Assembly (NCBI RefSeq): GCF_049675895.1
Contig: NZ_CP183834.1
Coordinates: 3,038,001-3,102,000 of the forward strand
Length of the DNA stretch: 64,000 nucleotides
Origin: Ampullimonas aquatilis
GTDB lineage: Bacteria; Pseudomonadota; Gammaproteobacteria; Burkholderiales; Burkholderiaceae_D
Reading direction: 5' to 3'
Part shown: positions 49,407 to 58,896 of the stretch, one piece after another
How positions within the stretch are numbered: the stretch's first letter is position 1
Layout: each line of letters begins with the position of its first letter
Program-made: the position numbers and the translations under genes
Notes under the pieces: generated by a model
Database searches by the model: none
What the model was told of the DNA's origin: nothing
What the model saw: only the letters and a program-made list of their open reading frames with translations

Positions 49407-50447
49407 ATGACTTCCCTTAATCAAGAATTTTCTGATGCTGTTCGCCTGACTGGCGTTATCTGGCGCAAACACTGGCTGCTATTGAGTCTGACGATGGTTG
49501 CCCTGTCGACAGTCATGGCCTTGCCCTTGCTGTTATGGCGTGCTGAAAAATTGATTGATCATGTCACCGATACCATTTTTCCCGCCCCCCAGATGGCGCT
49601 GTTTTTAAAACGCGATCTCAAAGAAGAAGATGTCGCACAATCCAAGGCGGCCCTGCAACAAGCCCTGGTACAGACACTGCCTGACTTGCAGATTGTGCAA
49701 CGCGTTGCTGCACCGGATGAAAACGGCCAAATCCCCAACACCGTACTGACACCCACAGTCAGCCCGCGCGCGATTGTGAGCTTCATCCCGGCATCAGCCG
49801 CCCAAGCACAACTCACCGAGCTGGGTTTTGGTGATGCCCTAAAAGCGCTACCCAATAATCCCCTGCCCGATAGTTATACGATTGAATTCATTGGTCTGGA
49901 TAGCGGCGATATTGCGCGTTTGCCGCAAGTTGCCAAAATCATTACCGAATCCTTGTCCAGCATTGAGGATTATCGGATTGATCCAAGTCTGGCTGAACAT
50001 ACCGTGCGCGCTCATCAATATGTGATGAAGTGGATGCGCACCGGCCTGATTGCCACCGGTGTTGCCGCCACGGCCGTATCACTGGCCTTATTCACCACGC
50101 TGACGTTGATCGCCATCAGCGTATGGCGTCGTGACTTTCCCAGCGAATCCGATACCATCATCATTGCGCCAGCACTCCTGTTAGGCGGTTGCGTGGGATT
50201 GTTGACCAGCCTTTTTGCCAGCGCCCTGAATGATATTTTAGGCCGACAATTATCGGCGCAAGCTCAATCAGCATGCAGCAGTTTTGGTATGGCCTGCCCG
50301 TTTGACTCGCTATTTTCCATCAATGGTTTGCTCAGCCATAGCGGTTGGTTGCTGGCCGCTGCGGTGTCAGGTGCACTGGCTGCCGGACTGATTGCAATGA
50401 TCGCAAGGCAGGTCCACAAGCCCATTCAGTGGGAAATTATTGAATAG
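49407..50447 (+). CDS. ftsX: Cell division protein FtsX (ftsE absent)
   Basis: FtsX is a four-helix membrane protein that with ATPase FtsE activates peptidoglycan hydrolases. The 346-residue protein has TM1 near 23-45, an extracytoplasmic domain (about 46-205) and three C-terminal helices (about 215-335). The periplasmic part has an insertion around 95-135. Normally ftsE lies between ftsY and ftsX; here only 51 bp separate them. The protein looks intact. Confidence 0.9.
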   Translation: MTSLNQEFSDAVRLTGVIWRKHWLLLSLTMVALSTVMALPLLLWRAEKLIDHVTDTIFPAPQMALFLKRDLKEEDVAQSKAALQQALVQTLPDLQIVQRVAAPDENGQIPNTVLTPTVSPRAIVSFIPASAAQAQLTELGFGDALKALPNNPLPDSYTIEFIGLDSGDIARLPQVAKIITESLSSIEDYRIDPSLAEHTVRAHQYVMKWMRTGLIATGVAATAVSLALFTTLTLIAISVWRRDFPSESDTIIIAPALLLGGCVGLLTSLFASALNDILGRQLSAQAQSACSSFGMACPFDSLFSINGLLSHSGWLLAAAVSGALAAGLIAMIARQVHKPIQWEIIE

Positions 50448-50467
50448 GCCAATTTACCTATTTAGAC

Positions 50468-50539
50468 GGAGTATAGATAGAAATAGCACTTTTCAAGTGC
50501 ATAGAATAATGGGATATTTTTTATACCCCATTATAGTAT
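50468..50539 (+). repeat. 72-bp dispersed element, copy E
   Basis: Begins GGAGTATAGATAG, has TTCAAGTGC at the centre (with GCACTT just before, so a central hairpin forms) and ends TTATAGTAT. Its right arm forms AATGGGATA / TATACCCCATT. It lies between ftsX and a convergent acyltransferase gene, and could serve as a bidirectional stem. Confidence 0.9.
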
Positions 50540-50541
50540 AT

Positions 50542-51738
50542 TTAAATCACCTTGCGTGGTTGCAGTCGCGCAGATAACGCCGCCAATCGCCCGCTCCATT
50601 TCGGCACCAACCGCATACCGGGCAATTCAATATGACGGTAAGTCCAGTCACTCGCCAGTACCAGCACCGGCGTCAGCAAACCCACCAGTATTAACCAGTG
50701 CGTGGTTGAACCCAGTTTGGCCGCTGTCTCGTAGCCCAGCACAAATCGAAACAGAAAAAACAGCAGGAAGCCATGCAGCAGATACAGGCTGTAACCACGC
50801 TCTCCTAAAAAATAAGCCAGTCGATGTGACAACAGGCCAAACAAGTCGTTACCGCAGGCAATCAAAATAAAGGTGGTGCTCAAAAACAGCAATGCCTTGG
50901 CGTTGTAGGCTGTATCAAAGTGGTAGACCTCAAATGCAAGGCAGGCCAACGCCAGCACCGTTGCCACAGAATGTTGGGCCCATTTTTTAAACGCCTTGAA
51001 ACGCACCAGATGCGCTGCCAGCATGCCACCGGCAAAGGGGCAAAGATGAATGAATACGGGCTTGATCATGAGCTGGGTATCCAAAATCAGATACGACAGA
51101 CCACAACCCAGCAACAAGAAGGGAAACGGTGCAACACGGCCAAATAAAATACCAAATAATGGCAAGCACAAATAAAAGTACCACTCGTAACGCAATGACC
51201 ATTGCACACCGGAAATAATCATCCAGGTATGTTCAACACCATCGACATCAGGACGATCCCACATTGTAAAACCCAGCCAACCCGCAATTTCCTTCAAGAT
51301 AGCCAATGGCCCCTCATGCAAACTGAAATGACTTAGATCAAGCACGACCAGCATCATCACAACTACCATGAAAAAGTAGAGTGGCATCAGGCGCAACATG
51401 CGTGAAATGAAAAGCTGACTCCATTGAATGGGTTTTTCCTTGCTTTCAATCAGCTTGGTCCAAAACAGAAAGCCGGTGATCATGAAAAACAGTGCCACAC
51501 AATCATGACCAAGATGGGTGTACAAATGAGAAGGTGGCGGCGCCCACTCATTGGTGCGTAACCAAAAATACCAAAAGGTGGCGTGATGCAAAAACACCAT
51601 CAACGCCAAATAACCACGCAAACCGTCCAGCGTGGCAAATCGGCCCGGCTTGGGCTGGTAGTTACGTGCAAGAAAGAGGCTGGTCAAAAATGCCATCATC
51701 ACGCATAACAAAACGGGCAAAGGGCTCAAGGCATCCAT
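50542..51738 (-). CDS. Acyltransferase-3 family membrane protein
   Basis: The 398-residue membrane protein has about 10 helices. The acyltransferase-3 (PF01757-like) motifs are LDGLRGYLALMVFLHH near 37 with a catalytic-type His, and ISRMLRLMPLY near 108. Such enzymes O-acylate envelope polysaccharides, LPS or peptidoglycan. The target is unknown, and no polysaccharide genes adjoin it. The 3' end touches repeat copy E. Confidence 0.92.
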   Translation of the reverse strand: MDALSPLPVLLCVMMAFLTSLFLARNYQPKPGRFATLDGLRGYLALMVFLHHATFWYFWLRTNEWAPPPSHLYTHLGHDCVALFFMITGFLFWTKLIESKEKPIQWSQLFISRMLRLMPLYFFMVVVMMLVVLDLSHFSLHEGPLAILKEIAGWLGFTMWDRPDVDGVEHTWMIISGVQWSLRYEWYFYLCLPLFGILFGRVAPFPFLLLGCGLSYLILDTQLMIKPVFIHLCPFAGGMLAAHLVRFKAFKKWAQHSVATVLALACLAFEVYHFDTAYNAKALLFLSTTFILIACGNDLFGLLSHRLAYFLGERGYSLYLLHGFLLFFLFRFVLGYETAAKLGSTTHWLILVGLLTPVLVLASDWTYRHIELPGMRLVPKWSGRLAALSARLQPRKVI

Positions 51739-51921
51739 GATCTACTCCTGACAGAAGCGCACATCTTGAAGGTTTAGTGGAATAAATGAAATTAAATTTT
51801 TCACCCAAGCTGTAACTATTTGCAAACCAGAACACCTAAACATCATATTTTGAGACACATCGCTCAACGCCGAGCCTGAGCTAAGCCCAAACTGAACTAT
51901 TTCACACTCCATCACTCAAAA

Positions 51922-51951
51922 TTAGCACTCAATACATGAGAGTGCTAGAAT
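51922..51951 (+). promoter_or_regulatory. CIRCE operator overlapping the probable rpoH promoter
   Basis: TTAGCACTC at 51922-51930 and GAGTGCTAG at 51940-51948 are separated by exactly 9 bp, the layout of the HrcA-binding CIRCE element. One base differs from the TTAGCACTC-N9-GAGTGCTAA consensus. A sigma-70-like promoter fits inside it: TTAGCA (-35), 18 bp, TAGAAT (-10, 51946-51951). The rpoH start is 44 bp downstream. Bound HrcA would cover the promoter. Confidence 0.92.
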
Positions 51952-51994
51952 CAGAACAGATCTGGAACTCGCAGTTTTTCGAAAGGAACTTTGC

Positions 51995-52921
51995 ATGACA
52001 TCTTCAGCCTTGACACTTGCCACTTCCAACCCTCTGGCTCCAGTCGGATTGGGCGGGAAAGCCCTGTCCCAGCTGTTGAGCGGCAGTATTGGCAATATTG
52101 ACGCCTATATTTCAGCAGTAAATCGAGTCCCACTCTTGAGCGCGGAAGAGGAAAACGAGTACGCCCACTTACATCGTGACAATGGTGATCTGGACGCAGC
52201 CGGTAAACTCGTGTTATCCCATCTGCGCCTGGTGGTATCCATCGCTCGCGGTTATTTAGGCTATGGCTTGCCGCACGCCGATCTGATTCAGGAAGGCAAC
52301 GTCGGCCTGATGAAAGCCGTCAAACGCTTTGACCCAAACCAAGGCGTACGCCTGGTGTCGTATGCGATGCATTGGATCAAAGCTGAAATCCACGAATACA
52401 TCCTGAAAAACTGGCGTCTGGTCAAAGTGGCGACCACCAAGGCACAACGCAAGCTGTTTTTTAATCTGCGTTCGCTGAAACAAGGCCTGGCCACTTTCTC
52501 GCCAACTGAAATTGACGAAGTCGCCAAAGCACTCAACGTCAAGCGTGAAGAAGTCATCGAAATGGAAACCCGTTTGTCAGGTGGTGACATTGCACTGGAA
52601 GGTCAAACCGAGGATGGTGAAGAGCAGTTTGCCCCCATCGCCTATCTGACCGATGCCAGTCACGAACCGACTCGCGTGCTGGAAAACCGTCAATTTGACA
52701 AACTCCAGGGCGAAGGCCTGGAAAGTGCCTTATCCACACTGGATGAGCGTAGTCGTCGCATTATTGAAGCACGCTGGCTGCATGAAAGTGATGATGGCAG
52801 CGTAGGTAGTGCCACCTTGCATGATCTGGCGGATGAATTTGGTGTTTCGGCAGAACGGATTCGCCAAATTGAAGTGCAAGCCATGAAACGTATGAAAAAA
52901 GCCTTGGCCGCCTACGCATAA
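51995..52921 (+). CDS. rpoH: Heat-shock sigma factor RpoH (sigma-32)
   Basis: Sigma-32 drives chaperone and protease genes. The 308-residue protein has region 2 (HADLIQEGNVGLMKAVKRFDP) and the diagnostic RpoH box QRKLFFNLR at 151-159. The region 4 helix-turn-helix near the C-terminus reads LADEFGVSAERIRQIE. GAAAGGAAC precedes the ATG. A CIRCE operator upstream suggests HrcA control, in addition to the translational and proteolytic control known for the family. A terminator follows. Confidence 0.97.
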   Translation: MTSSALTLATSNPLAPVGLGGKALSQLLSGSIGNIDAYISAVNRVPLLSAEEENEYAHLHRDNGDLDAAGKLVLSHLRLVVSIARGYLGYGLPHADLIQEGNVGLMKAVKRFDPNQGVRLVSYAMHWIKAEIHEYILKNWRLVKVATTKAQRKLFFNLRSLKQGLATFSPTEIDEVAKALNVKREEVIEMETRLSGGDIALEGQTEDGEEQFAPIAYLTDASHEPTRVLENRQFDKLQGEGLESALSTLDERSRRIIEARWLHESDDGSVGSATLHDLADEFGVSAERIRQIEVQAMKRMKKALAAYA

Positions 52922-52956
52922 ACAGCCAAAAATAATATTTCATGCGGTTTTCAAGA

Positions 52957-52982
52957 AAATGGGGTCTTTTGACCCCATTTTC
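52957..52982 (+). terminator. Rho-independent terminator after rpoH
   Basis: Stem AAAATGGGGTC / GACCCCATTTT with a TTTT loop lies 36 bp after the stop. It is symmetrical and may act both ways. Confidence 0.9.
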
Positions 52983-53018
52983 ATTTAATTACCGTCTTTT
53001 ACCCGTCTTGGAGGACGT

Positions 53019-53576
53019 ATGCAAAAACGTATCGCCATTGCAACTCTGATTGCAGCCGGTTTGCTGGCAATGGGCCTTGGCGTCTATTTAGGTCTGTTAA
53101 AACAGGGAAATACCACCCAATCACCAGAAGATTCGCTCGCTTTCTCCACTGAAGCATTTTTTGGCAGCAAGTTAAATGATGTGAATGGACAGGAACAGGC
53201 GATTGCACAATGGCAGGGCCGCTGGTTACTGGTCAATTTTTGGGCGCCCTGGTGCGCGCCCTGCGTGGAAGAAATGCCAGAACTGGAGTCGATTTATCAG
53301 GCCAATAAGGGGCCTCAACTGGATTTTTTGGGAATTGCCATCGATTCACCCGATAACGTCCGGCAATTCAATCAAAAAATTTCCGTCAGCTATCCAATTT
53401 TATTGGGTGGTATTCTTGGCACCGACCTCGCACGTCATTTTGGCAATGTCGCCGGTGGATTGCCCTATACCGTACTGATTGATCCGGCTGGCAAGGTTCG
53501 GAAGGCCAAAATCGGTCGAATTCATGGTGAATTACTCAAAGAATGGCTAACACTGATTCATCCGGTAAAACCCTGA
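53019..53576 (+). CDS. TlpA/ResA-like membrane-anchored thioredoxin
   Basis: The 185-residue protein has an N-terminal signal anchor (about 5-27) and a periplasmic thioredoxin fold with WCAPC (Cys79, Cys82). The cis-Pro region reads GGLPYTVLID. It is probably a thiol reductant for cytochrome c or envelope proteins. TTGGAGG precedes the ATG. In relatives this gene commonly precedes aroQ-accB-accC; aroQ is not here. Confidence 0.93.
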   Translation: MQKRIAIATLIAAGLLAMGLGVYLGLLKQGNTTQSPEDSLAFSTEAFFGSKLNDVNGQEQAIAQWQGRWLLVNFWAPWCAPCVEEMPELESIYQANKGPQLDFLGIAIDSPDNVRQFNQKISVSYPILLGGILGTDLARHFGNVAGGLPYTVLIDPAGKVRKAKIGRIHGELLKEWLTLIHPVKP

Positions 53577-53956
53577 AAACTCAAAGTATGGTTTTGTTAC
53601 AGCAATATTTTTCTGGACAACATACTCTAATTCGCGTCAAAATCCGCCCATCTTTAAATAACTCGATGGGATTTACCGTCGACTACGCACGGATGACAAA
53701 TCGTTTCCTGACAGATTCTGATGTTTTTCGACATATTGCGCAGCCATTGCTGTGCTTTGTTCATGACGTTGGTTTCTCACTGGCCGACTCTTTCGCATGT
53801 TTTGATTGCGCCGTTAATCGGGTACCCGACGCTGATCGTCAGGTACCCAGCCCGACCTACTCTATACCGAATTAGTTTGAATGTGCCGACCTCGCTCAAG
53901 TCGGCAACTTGATACCAGCTCGTCGTTGGTATGTCACCTAAAATGAGGATACGTTG
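53577..53956. other. Intergenic region upstream of accB
   Basis: These 380 bp contain no recognised gene. A 110-codon open frame at 53543-53875 overlaps the end of the thioredoxin gene in another frame, has no start signal and resembles nothing I know. GCCGAC / GTCGGC pair around 53884-53907, forming a hairpin about 50 bp before accB. The accB promoter should be here. Confidence 0.6.
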
Positions 53957-54415
53957 ATGGATTTGAGAAAGCTAAAAACTTTAATTGACCTGGTTGCCGA
54001 ATCCGGCATTTCCGAACTGGAAATCACTGAAGCTGAAGGCACAGTCAGAATCGTCAAGGCCACACCGGTTGTCCAGGCAGTTCAGACAGTCGCCCTGCCC
54101 CAGGCTCCGCTTCAAGCCGCTGCACCCGTTGCGACGGCCGCTTCTGCTGACGCGGCACCCGTCGCGGCTGCCATGCCACAAGGACACGTTGTCAAATCAC
54201 CGATGGTCGGCACATTTTATCGCTCCTCCGCACCGGGTGCGGACCCTTTTGTACAAGTAGGTACGGCCGTCAAAGAAGGCGAACCAGTCTGTATTATTGA
54301 AGCCATGAAGCTACTCAACGAAATTGAAGCTGACAAGGATGGCGTGATCAAAGAAATTCTGGTGGAAAACGGCCAGCCTGTCGAATTTGGACAGCCGCTG
54401 TTTGTCATTGGCTAA
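53957..54415 (+). CDS. accB: Biotin carboxyl carrier protein of acetyl-CoA carboxylase
   Basis: AccB carries the biotin that shuttles CO2 in acetyl-CoA carboxylase. The 152-residue protein has an N-terminal helical region ([25 protein letters not shown]), an Ala/Pro/Val-rich linker (about 38-70) and the biotinyl domain with Lys in [16 protein letters not shown] directly before the ATG is also in frame; the ATG at 53957 with GAGGAT upstream is the start. accC follows after 196 bp. Confidence 0.97.
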   Translation: MDLRKLKTLIDLVAESGISELEITEAEGTVRIVKATPVVQAVQTVALPQAPLQAAAPVATAASADAAPVAAAMPQGHVVKSPMVGTFYRSSAPGADPFVQVGTAVKEGEPVCIIEAMKLLNEIEADKDGVIKEILVENGQPVEFGQPLFVIG

Positions 54416-54488
54416 TCGAGGGCGTGAATCCTGACGCACAGCGATGACTGTTGCGCGTCATGCCTGTTTTCGTTTTACATCCGGCTCA

Positions 54489-54504
54489 AGTCTGATATCA
54501 GACT
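54489..54504. promoter_or_regulatory. 16-bp perfect palindrome between accB and accC
   Basis: AGTCTGATATCAGACT is a perfect palindrome in the unusually long 196-bp accB-accC spacer. Upstream, TGACGC and GCGTCA near 54432-54460 also pair. It could be a dimeric regulator site or an RNA hairpin; no regulator can be named. Confidence 0.5.
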
Positions 54505-54611
54505 GACCATCCTTGTAATCTCTGGTGTCGCCTGCTTTAATCCTTTGGATTGTTTCATAACGCTGCCACCATGTTTGCTGGACTGGATGTTTGAATGGTC
54601 GCTACTAAACT

Positions 54612-55988
54612 ATGTTTGAAAAAGTCCTGATTGCCAATCGCGGTGAAATTGCACTGCGCATTCAACGAGCCTGCCGTGAGCTGGGCATTCGTACTGTGGT
54701 CGTTCATTCCGAGGCCGACCGTGAAGCCAAGTACGTCAAGCTGGCCGATGAATCGGTCTGCATTGGCCCAGCGCCATCAGCACAAAGTTATCTGCATATG
54801 CCCGCCATCATTTCGGCAGCAGAAGTCACTGACGCCCAGGCAATTCACCCCGGTTATGGTTTTCTTTCTGAAAATGCCGATTTTGCCGAGCGTGTCGAAC
54901 AATCCGGTTTTGTCTTCATTGGCCCACGCCCCGACACCATCCGCTTGATGGGTGACAAGGTATCGGCCAAACAAGCCATGATCAAGGCCGGTGTGCCGTG
55001 CGTTCCGGGCTCCGAAGGTGCCCTGCCCGATGACCCCAAGGAAATCGTTCGCATTGCCCGCGCAGTCGGCTATCCGGTGATCATCAAAGCCGCTGGCGGT
55101 GGTGGTGGTCGCGGTATGCGGATTGTGCATACCGAAGCCGCCCTCGTGAATGCGGTCAATACCACCAAGGCTGAAGCTGCTGCTGCGTTTGGCAATCCTG
55201 AAGTGTATATGGAGAAGTTCCTGGAGAATCCGCGCCATATCGAGATCCAGGTGCTGGCTGATGAACACAAGAATGCCGTGTGGCTGGGTGAGCGCGATTG
55301 CTCAATGCAACGTCGTCACCAAAAGGTGATCGAAGAAGCACCCGCGCCCAATGTGCCGCGTCGCCTGATTGAGCGTGTGGGTGAGCGTTGCGCCGAAGCC
55401 TGTCGCAAGATGGGTTATCGCGGTGCCGGTACGTTTGAATTTTTATACGAAAACAATGAGTTTTATTTCATTGAGATGAACACGCGTGTGCAGGTTGAAC
55501 ATCCGGTAACCGAAATGATTACCGGCATTGACATTGTTCAGCAACAGATCCGTATTGCAGCAGGTGAACGTCTGCCATTCAAACAGCGTGACATCGTTTT
55601 CAAAGGTCATTCGCTGGAGTGTCGGATCAACGCCGAAGACCCGTTCAAGTTCACGCCTTCCCCAGGCCGTATTACCCAATGGCATCCGCCTGGTGGCCCC
55701 GGTGTACGCGTCGATTCACATGCTTACACCAACTACTATGTGCCACCAAACTATGACTCCATGGTTGGCAAGTTGATCACCTACGGTGCAGATCGCCAGC
55801 AAGCTATCAATCGGATGCGCATTGCCTTGTCGGAGATGATCGTCGAAGGCATCCAGACCAATATCCCCTTGCACCGAGAGTTGATGCTGGACGCCCGCTT
55901 CATTGAAGGTGGCACCAGCATTCATTATCTGGAAAACAAATTGGCGCAGCGCGAACAGACTTTAGCGGCCGAATTGAAAGCCAAATAA
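54612..55988 (+). CDS. accC: Biotin carboxylase subunit of acetyl-CoA carboxylase
   Basis: AccC carboxylates biotin on AccB using ATP and bicarbonate. The 458-residue ATP-grasp protein has [20 protein letters not shown] and [11 protein letters not shown]. The Gly-rich loop reads [14 protein letters not shown], and ATP-binding [14 protein letters not shown] is followed by RINAEDP. Slightly longer than the E. coli protein (449) because of its C-terminal tail. Confidence 0.98.
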   Translation: MFEKVLIANRGEIALRIQRACRELGIRTVVVHSEADREAKYVKLADESVCIGPAPSAQSYLHMPAIISAAEVTDAQAIHPGYGFLSENADFAERVEQSGFVFIGPRPDTIRLMGDKVSAKQAMIKAGVPCVPGSEGALPDDPKEIVRIARAVGYPVIIKAAGGGGGRGMRIVHTEAALVNAVNTTKAEAAAAFGNPEVYMEKFLENPRHIEIQVLADEHKNAVWLGERDCSMQRRHQKVIEEAPAPNVPRRLIERVGERCAEACRKMGYRGAGTFEFLYENNEFYFIEMNTRVQVEHPVTEMITGIDIVQQQIRIAAGERLPFKQRDIVFKGHSLECRINAEDPFKFTPSPGRITQWHPPGGPGVRVDSHAYTNYYVPPNYDSMVGKLITYGADRQQAINRMRIALSEMIVEGIQTNIPLHRELMLDARFIEGGTSIHYLENKLAQREQTLAAELKAK

Positions 55989-55998
55989 AAATCAAATA

Positions 55999-56070
55999 AT
56001 ACTAATAGGGGGTAATTTTCAACCCCCTATATTATTCGCACTTAAAGCAATAGTTTTTAATAACACTCCT
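55999..56070 (-). repeat. 72-bp dispersed element, copy F
   Basis: On the minus strand it begins AGGAGTGTTAT, has CTTTAAGTGCG at the centre and ends ATTAGTAT. Its right arm contains a strong hairpin (AGGGGGT / ACCCCCT). It lies between accC and prmA, ending 12 bases before the prmA ATG, so it may provide or remove expression signals there. Confidence 0.9.
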
Positions 56071-56082
56071 ACCGAGTACCCT

Positions 56083-56979
56083 ATGTTCAAGGAAATTGTC
56101 ATCGCTGCACCATTGGCCGAGGCCGAGGCTTTGTCGGACGCCTTGATGGCAGCGGGTGCCCTGTCCGTCTCGGTTGAAGATGAATCAGCTGGCACCGATG
56201 ACGAAACACCCCTGTTTGGCGAACCTGGTATGCCAATCGAGCGCAGCGCCTGGGAGCGCTCGCGCATCATCGCCTTGATGGATGGCAAGCTGGATGCACA
56301 AGAGTTGGTTGAACATGCCGCGCAAGTGGCTGACCTGGCGGTACCGACGTTTGAGTTACGCGACGTCGCTGATCAGGACTGGGTGCGTTTGACACAATCC
56401 CAGTTTGATCCGATTGAAATCACCCCCCGGATTTGGGTTGTCCCCTCCTGGCATGCCGCCCCCGAACAAGCCGAGGTAATCCTTGAACTTGATCCAGGCC
56501 TGGCCTTTGGCACCGGTAGCCACCCCACGACGCGACTTTGCATGCAGTGGCTGGATGCTCATCTGCAAACCGATCAAAGCGTGCTGGACTATGGTTGCGG
56601 CTCCGGCATTCTGGCCATCTTGGCCAAGAAGCTGGGTAGTGCAGCAACCATTGGGATTGATATCGATCCACAAGCCATTGTGGCTGCGCTCGACAATGCC
56701 AAAAAAAATCATGTTGAGCTGACTTTTGGCCTACCTGATCAACTGGCTGGGATGAATGTGTCCAACCAGTTTGATGTGGTCGTTGCCAACATCCTGTCCA
56801 ACCCGCTCAAGCTACTTGCCTCGATGCTGGTTGCGCATGTACGGCCAGGCGGCGCGCTGGTATTGTCGGGCGTATTGGCCAGACAGGCTGAAGAAGTCAT
56901 TGATGCTTATGCGCCTTATATGCAACTCACCGTTCATGACATGCAGGAAGGTTGGGTTTGTTTAGCCGGAGAGCGTTAG
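56083..56979 (+). CDS. prmA: Ribosomal protein L11 methyltransferase
   Basis: PrmA trimethylates ribosomal protein L11. The 298-residue protein has an N-terminal substrate-recognition domain and a SAM domain with [17 protein letters not shown] (about 166-182). [17 protein letters not shown] lies before it, and the catalytic-type NILSNPL follows. No clear Shine-Dalgarno is seen between repeat copy F and the start. The order accB-accC-prmA is widely conserved. Confidence 0.97.
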   Translation: MFKEIVIAAPLAEAEALSDALMAAGALSVSVEDESAGTDDETPLFGEPGMPIERSAWERSRIIALMDGKLDAQELVEHAAQVADLAVPTFELRDVADQDWVRLTQSQFDPIEITPRIWVVPSWHAAPEQAEVILELDPGLAFGTGSHPTTRLCMQWLDAHLQTDQSVLDYGCGSGILAILAKKLGSAATIGIDIDPQAIVAALDNAKKNHVELTFGLPDQLAGMNVSNQFDVVVANILSNPLKLLASMLVAHVRPGGALVLSGVLARQAEEVIDAYAPYMQLTVHDMQEGWVCLAGER

Positions 56980-57048
56980 AATCGGTTATATTCTGTTGTA
57001 TTGACTCCATGTCTGTTGCTGCTGAATTCGTTCGATCCTACCCTCAAC

Positions 57049-58881
57049 ATGTCGCTTGCAACCCGCTGCCCGTCCTGCTCTACCGTCTTTCGTGTCGTCG
57101 CTGACCAGCTCAAATTACGTGGTGGTCTGGTACGCTGCGGGCGCTGCAATCAGGTATTCAAAGGTACCGATCACCTGCTCGATACCGAAGGTGGTCAAAG
57201 CCGCTTTCTACCCGCGCTATCAGTGCCAACCAGCATGGTTGCGCCACCCATCTTTGTCACACCACATCATGCTCAACCGGCCGAAACAAGCTCGTCCGAT
57301 CAGCATCCTGATGACCTGAATTCGACGACAGCATGGTCAATGGACACATCACCTGCTGCTGACGGCATTGCCACCAATGACACTGAGCATGCACCAGCAA
57401 GCCATGAGTCAGGCGCTTCACCTGTCGTTGCACCCGATACCACACAAGCTGACGTAGATGTTGATACACCCGAAATCGTTGCCGACTTTGATGCTGGCTT
57501 TGTAGATAGTAGTCTGCCTGCTACTGAATTCAGCGCGGCAACACCAGTCGTCGATACCCAAGCTGAAGATCATACCGTTATCACCAACCCACACGCTGAA
57601 ACACCACCATCCCCGCTTTTCCTGGATGAAGCACCGCGGATTCCCACCGAAAATGAAAGTCGGCCAGTGCTTTCTGAGCCGGAAATGCATCTTGATTTGG
57701 CTGAGCCCTTGTTTGATCTTGAATCTGAAGAATCTATTGAGACGACAGAAACCGTCTTGCCTGCTGAACAAGAAGCCGTAGAAGATCTGTCCGCTTTTGT
57801 TGATCCCATCTTCGAAGCTGAGCCAACACTCGAAGCTGCCGCCAACCCAGCTGGCACACTCGGCGATGATCTTGATCTGGCCTTGGCGGCTGATGATCTG
57901 GCTGAATGGTCACCACCCGAAAACATACTGGAAGAAGTCAGTCAGGCAGAACCCATTTCTGCACAGTTCACTTACCCCCAAGAGCTGGCCTTGCCGGTCA
58001 TTCATCATGAGACTGATGCCAGCACCGACATAACCACAGAAACGCAATTATCCAGATCACTCAGTGCTGCATCAAGTGATCGCTTTCCTTCTTTTGCAGC
58101 CGTGCTCAAACATGCTGCCGCAGAAGACAATAGCAATGCTGATAATGCTCGCACTGAGCCATTCATCTCGTCCCAAGTTGCAGTGTCTGAACATTCTGCA
58201 TCGTCTAACGATATGTTTGTCTCGTTCAATGACGACGATGCCAGCCAAAAACTGCGCGAACAATTGACACAATCGGCTCAAGAAGATTATCAAGCGATGG
58301 CCGAGCCAAGTTTTCTGGCCGTACCGCGTCAACGCGGCAAGTGGTTATCAATTCTGCTAGGCTTGGGTGTCGCTGTTGCCACCACACTGCTTTTATTTCA
58401 AGCCATCTACATCTGGCGTGACCAGATTGCTTCGAGCGTACCTGAACTGGAAGTACCATTGGTACAATTTTGCCAATATGCGGGCTGTCAACTGGATTTC
58501 CCCAAAAATATTGAGCAACTCGCAGTAGAGTCATCTGACTTGGCGCCAGTACCCAATCAACCACATCACTACGCACTGTCAGGCCTGATCCGCAGTCGGG
58601 CCAATGACACGCTGGCATTGCCTGTTTTAGAATTGACCCTGCTGGATTTGCAAGGCCAGCCGGTACTACGCAAAATTCTGATGCCGAATGAGTACTTGCC
58701 CGACATGAGCAGTGAAATTGAGCATGGAACCATTCGTGTCATGCAAAACAAACGCTCCCCCAAGCAATCGGATAACCGGCATCTGGGTATTGCTGGATCA
58801 TCTGAAATCAAGCTCAACACAGTCTTCGAATCAACCGCTGAAAATGCGGTCGGTTACCGCGCGTATATTTTCTATCCCTAA
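57049..58881 (+). CDS. Zinc-ribbon DUF3426 membrane protein
   Basis: The 610-residue protein has an MJ0042-type zinc ribbon at the start (CPSC at 7-10, CGRC at 30-33). A long acidic, low-complexity middle (about 60-430, rich in Glu, Asp, Ala, Thr) follows. One transmembrane helix (about 445-467) and a C-terminal DUF3426 domain complete it. The zinc ribbon should be cytosolic and DUF3426 periplasmic. Function unknown. The frame opens at a TTG at 57001; Met at 57049 is the family start. prmA-DUF3426 adjacency is common in betaproteobacteria. Confidence 0.92.
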   Translation: MSLATRCPSCSTVFRVVADQLKLRGGLVRCGRCNQVFKGTDHLLDTEGGQSRFLPALSVPTSMVAPPIFVTPHHAQPAETSSSDQHPDDLNSTTAWSMDTSPAADGIATNDTEHAPASHESGASPVVAPDTTQADVDVDTPEIVADFDAGFVDSSLPATEFSAATPVVDTQAEDHTVITNPHAETPPSPLFLDEAPRIPTENESRPVLSEPEMHLDLAEPLFDLESEESIETTETVLPAEQEAVEDLSAFVDPIFEAEPTLEAAANPAGTLGDDLDLALAADDLAEWSPPENILEEVSQAEPISAQFTYPQELALPVIHHETDASTDITTETQLSRSLSAASSDRFPSFAAVLKHAAAEDNSNADNARTEPFISSQVAVSEHSASSNDMFVSFNDDDASQKLREQLTQSAQEDYQAMAEPSFLAVPRQRGKWLSILLGLGVAVATTLLLFQAIYIWRDQIASSVPELEVPLVQFCQYAGCQLDFPKNIEQLAVESSDLAPVPNQPHHYALSGLIRSRANDTLALPVLELTLLDLQGQPVLRKILMPNEYLPDMSSEIEHGTIRVMQNKRSPKQSDNRHLGIAGSSEIKLNTVFESTAENAVGYRAYIFYP

Positions 58882-58896
58882 TTTTCTATTACAACC

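Noticed and set aside
53543..53875. 110-codon frame between the thioredoxin gene and accB
   Set aside because: It overlaps the thioredoxin gene in another frame, lacks a Shine-Dalgarno and does not match AroQ or another family.
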